This document shows, in pieces, positions 62,030 through 64,000 of a stretch of DNA of 64,000 nucleotides. The notes under the pieces are model-generated. The model worked only from the letters and a program-made list of their open reading frames with translations, did not search any database and was not told the DNA's origin. Numbering within the stretch: position 1 is the stretch's first letter; each line of letters starts with the position of its first letter. Location of the stretch: contig JALJCO010012624.1 in assembly GCA_023101725.1 (NCBI GenBank), positions 55,100 to 119,099 of the forward strand. The letters run 5' to 3'. This DNA is from Atherinomorus stipes (Eukaryota > Chordata > Actinopteri > Atheriniformes > Atherinidae). The position numbers and the translations under genes were made by a program.

Positions 62030-63240
62030 TACGTACCAGCATCAGTACGTACCAGCATCAGTTTGTAGCAGCATCAGTACGTACCAACATCAGTACGTAC
62101 CAGCATCAGTTTGTACCAGCATCAGTACAAACCAACATCAGTACGTACCAACATCAGGATGTACCAACATCAGTACGTACCAACATCAGTATGTACCAGC
62201 ATCAGTTTGTACCAGCATCAGTATGTACAAGCATCAGTACCTACCAGCAACAGTACGTAGCAGCATCAGTTTGTAGCAGCATCAGTTTGGAGCAGCATCA
62301 GTCCGTACCAACATCAGTTTGTACCAGCATCAGTCCGTACCAACATCAGTATGTACCAGCATCAGTTTGTACCAGCATCAGTACATATCAACATCAGTTT
62401 GTTCCAGCATCAGTATGTACCAGCATCAGGACTAACCAGCATTAGTTTGTAGCAGCATCAGTCCGTACCAGCATCAGTACGTTCCAGCGTCAGTTTGGAC
62501 CAGCATCAGTACGTACCAACATCAGTGTATACCAACATCAGTTTGTTGCAGCATCAGTACGTAACAGCATCAGTTTGTAGCAGCATCAGTACGTACCAGC
62601 ATCAGTTTGTCCGCATGAGTACAAACCAACATCAGTACGTACCAGCATCAGTTTGTACCACCATCAGTACGTACCAACATTAGTTTGTACCAACATCAGT
62701 ATGTACCAACATCAGTTTGTACCAACATCAGTACGTACCAACATCAGTACTTACTAGCATCAGTACATACCAGCATCAGTACGTACCAGCATCAGTACGT
62801 ACCAACATCAGTTTGTACCAACATCAGTACGTACCAGCATCAGTATGTACCAGCGTCAGTACGTAGCAGTATCAGTATGTACCAGCATCAGTACGTACCA
62901 GAGTCATTACGTACCAACGTCAGTACGTACCAGCATCAGTTTGTACCAGCCTCAGTATGTACCAGCATCAGTTCGTAGCAGCATCAGTATGTACCAGCAT
63001 CAGTACGTACCAGCATCATTACATACCAGCATCATATGACCAGCGTCAGTACGTACCAGCATCAGTACGACCAGCATCAGTACGTACCAACATCAGTACG
63101 TACCAACATCAGTACGTACCAGCATCAGTACGTACCAGCATCAGTACTTACCAGCATCAGTATAGACCAGCATCAGTTTGTACCAGCATCAGTATGTACA
63201 AACATCAGTACAAACCAGCATCAGTTTGTACTAGCATCAG
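62030..63240. repeat. Diverged segment rich in TTTGT units
   Basis: The units here often read CAGCATCAGTTTGTAC rather than CAGTACGTAC. Unusual variants (TTTGGAGC, GTTCCAGC, GGACTAACC, CGCATGAGTAC) and fewer CpGs are also seen. Normal, HOR-like order returns after about 63240. This looks like an older part of the array that escaped recent amplification. Confidence 0.7.
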
Positions 63241-64000
63241 TTTATACCAGCATCAGTACGTACCAACATCAGTACGTACCAGCATCAGTACAGACCAGCA
63301 TCAGTACGTACCAACATCAGTACGTACCAACATCAGTATGTACCAACATCAGTACAGACCAGCATCAGTACAGACCAGCATCAGTACGTACCAACATCAG
63401 TATGTACCAACATCAGTACGTACCAGCATCTGTACGTACCTACATCAGTACGAACCAACATCAGTATGTACCAACATCAGTACGTATCAGCATCAGTACG
63501 TACCAGCATCACTACGTACCAGCATCACGACGTACCAGCATCTGTACGTACCAACATCAGTTTGTACCAACATCAGTATGTACCAGCATCAGTACGTACC
63601 AGCATCAGTATGTACCAGCATCAATACTTACCAGCGTCAATACATACCAGCGTCAGTACATACCAGCGTCAGTACATACCAGCATCAGTACATACCAACG
63701 TCAGTACGTACCAGCGTCAGTACATACCAGCGTCAGTACGTACCAACGTCAGTACGTACCAGCATCAGTACGGACCAGCGTCAGTATGGACAGCGTCAGT
63801 ACGTACCAACATCAGTACATACCAGCATCAGTACGTACCAGCATCAGTACGTAACAGCATCAGTACGTAGCAGCATCAGTTCGTACCAGCATCAGTATGT
63901 ACCAGCATCAGTACCTACCAGCGTCAGTACGTACCAGCGTCAGTACGCACCAGCGTCAGTACGTACCAGGGTCAGTACGTAACAGCGTCAGTACGTACCA

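Larger units (their letters stand above)
35170..64000. repeat. Giant 16-bp satellite array
   Basis: Nearly 29 kb of tandem 16-bp units, CAGCATCAGTACGTAC and variants, continuing past the window edge. The repeats proper start about 35223 after a short unique leader. The GTACGTAC part is an 8-bp perfect palindrome. Variation concentrates at CpG: CAGCG or CAGCA, and TACGTA or TATGTA or TACATA. The unit is not a multiple of 3 and lacks stops on the plus strand, so all three plus frames stay open with a 16-residue period (YQHQYVPASVRTSIST). These frames are artefacts. Unit composition changes along the array, and blocks of hundreds of bases to kilobases are duplicated. Confidence 0.97.

Noticed and set aside
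35223..64000. The regular repeats as a possible CRISPR array.
   Set aside because: Units are contiguous 16-bp repeats without unique spacers, in an animal-type genome with transposon remnants. No cas genes are present.

Overview
This 64 kb window reads as nuclear DNA of a ray-finned fish, probably a percomorph. It has no operons, ribosome binding sites or intact genes. It holds multi-kilobase satellites, decayed Tc1/mariner transposons, hAT-type non-autonomous elements with 8-bp target duplications, and an L2-like reverse transcriptase remnant, a mix typical of teleosts. No host protein-coding exon, tRNA or rRNA could be supported. The many long open frames are by-products of stop-free tandem repeats.

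Layout. (1) 1-18190: a satellite of 35-bp units, about 520 copies, cut by the left edge. (2) 18191-35170: a 17 kb mosaic. It holds a 20-bp minisatellite (18691-19137), a 25-bp minisatellite (20124-20978), an 11-bp A-tract repeat (22262-22745), a retroelement 3' tail (23031-23190), a Tc1-like transposon with TIRs and TA sites (23207-24447), and a GA-then-C-rich dispersed repeat (24741-25660). Further on are a second, deleted Tc1-like element on the minus strand (26747-27395), a 268-bp hAT MITE (27818-28085), an L2-like RT remnant on the minus strand split by a 623-bp hAT-like insertion (29150-30285), and a 39-bp minisatellite whose unit contains a CTCF-type core motif (31018-33016). (3) 35171-64000: a satellite of 16-bp units, cut by the right edge. 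It contains large internal duplications and several degraded, possibly mis-assembled patches.

Nothing here works together as a pathway. The candidates for function are structural. The first is a same-orientation array of CTCF-like motifs lying between two giant CpG-bearing satellites. The second is two RFX X-box palindromes in the unique part. The third is the 35-bp satellite, in which almost every plus-strand unit forms a complete ten-codon micro-ORF with a strong Kozak context. Six tandem-repeat families with unrelated unit lengths (35, 20, 25, 11, 39 and 16 bp) in one window suggest a subtelomeric, pericentromeric or otherwise repeat-prone locus. That placement is inference.
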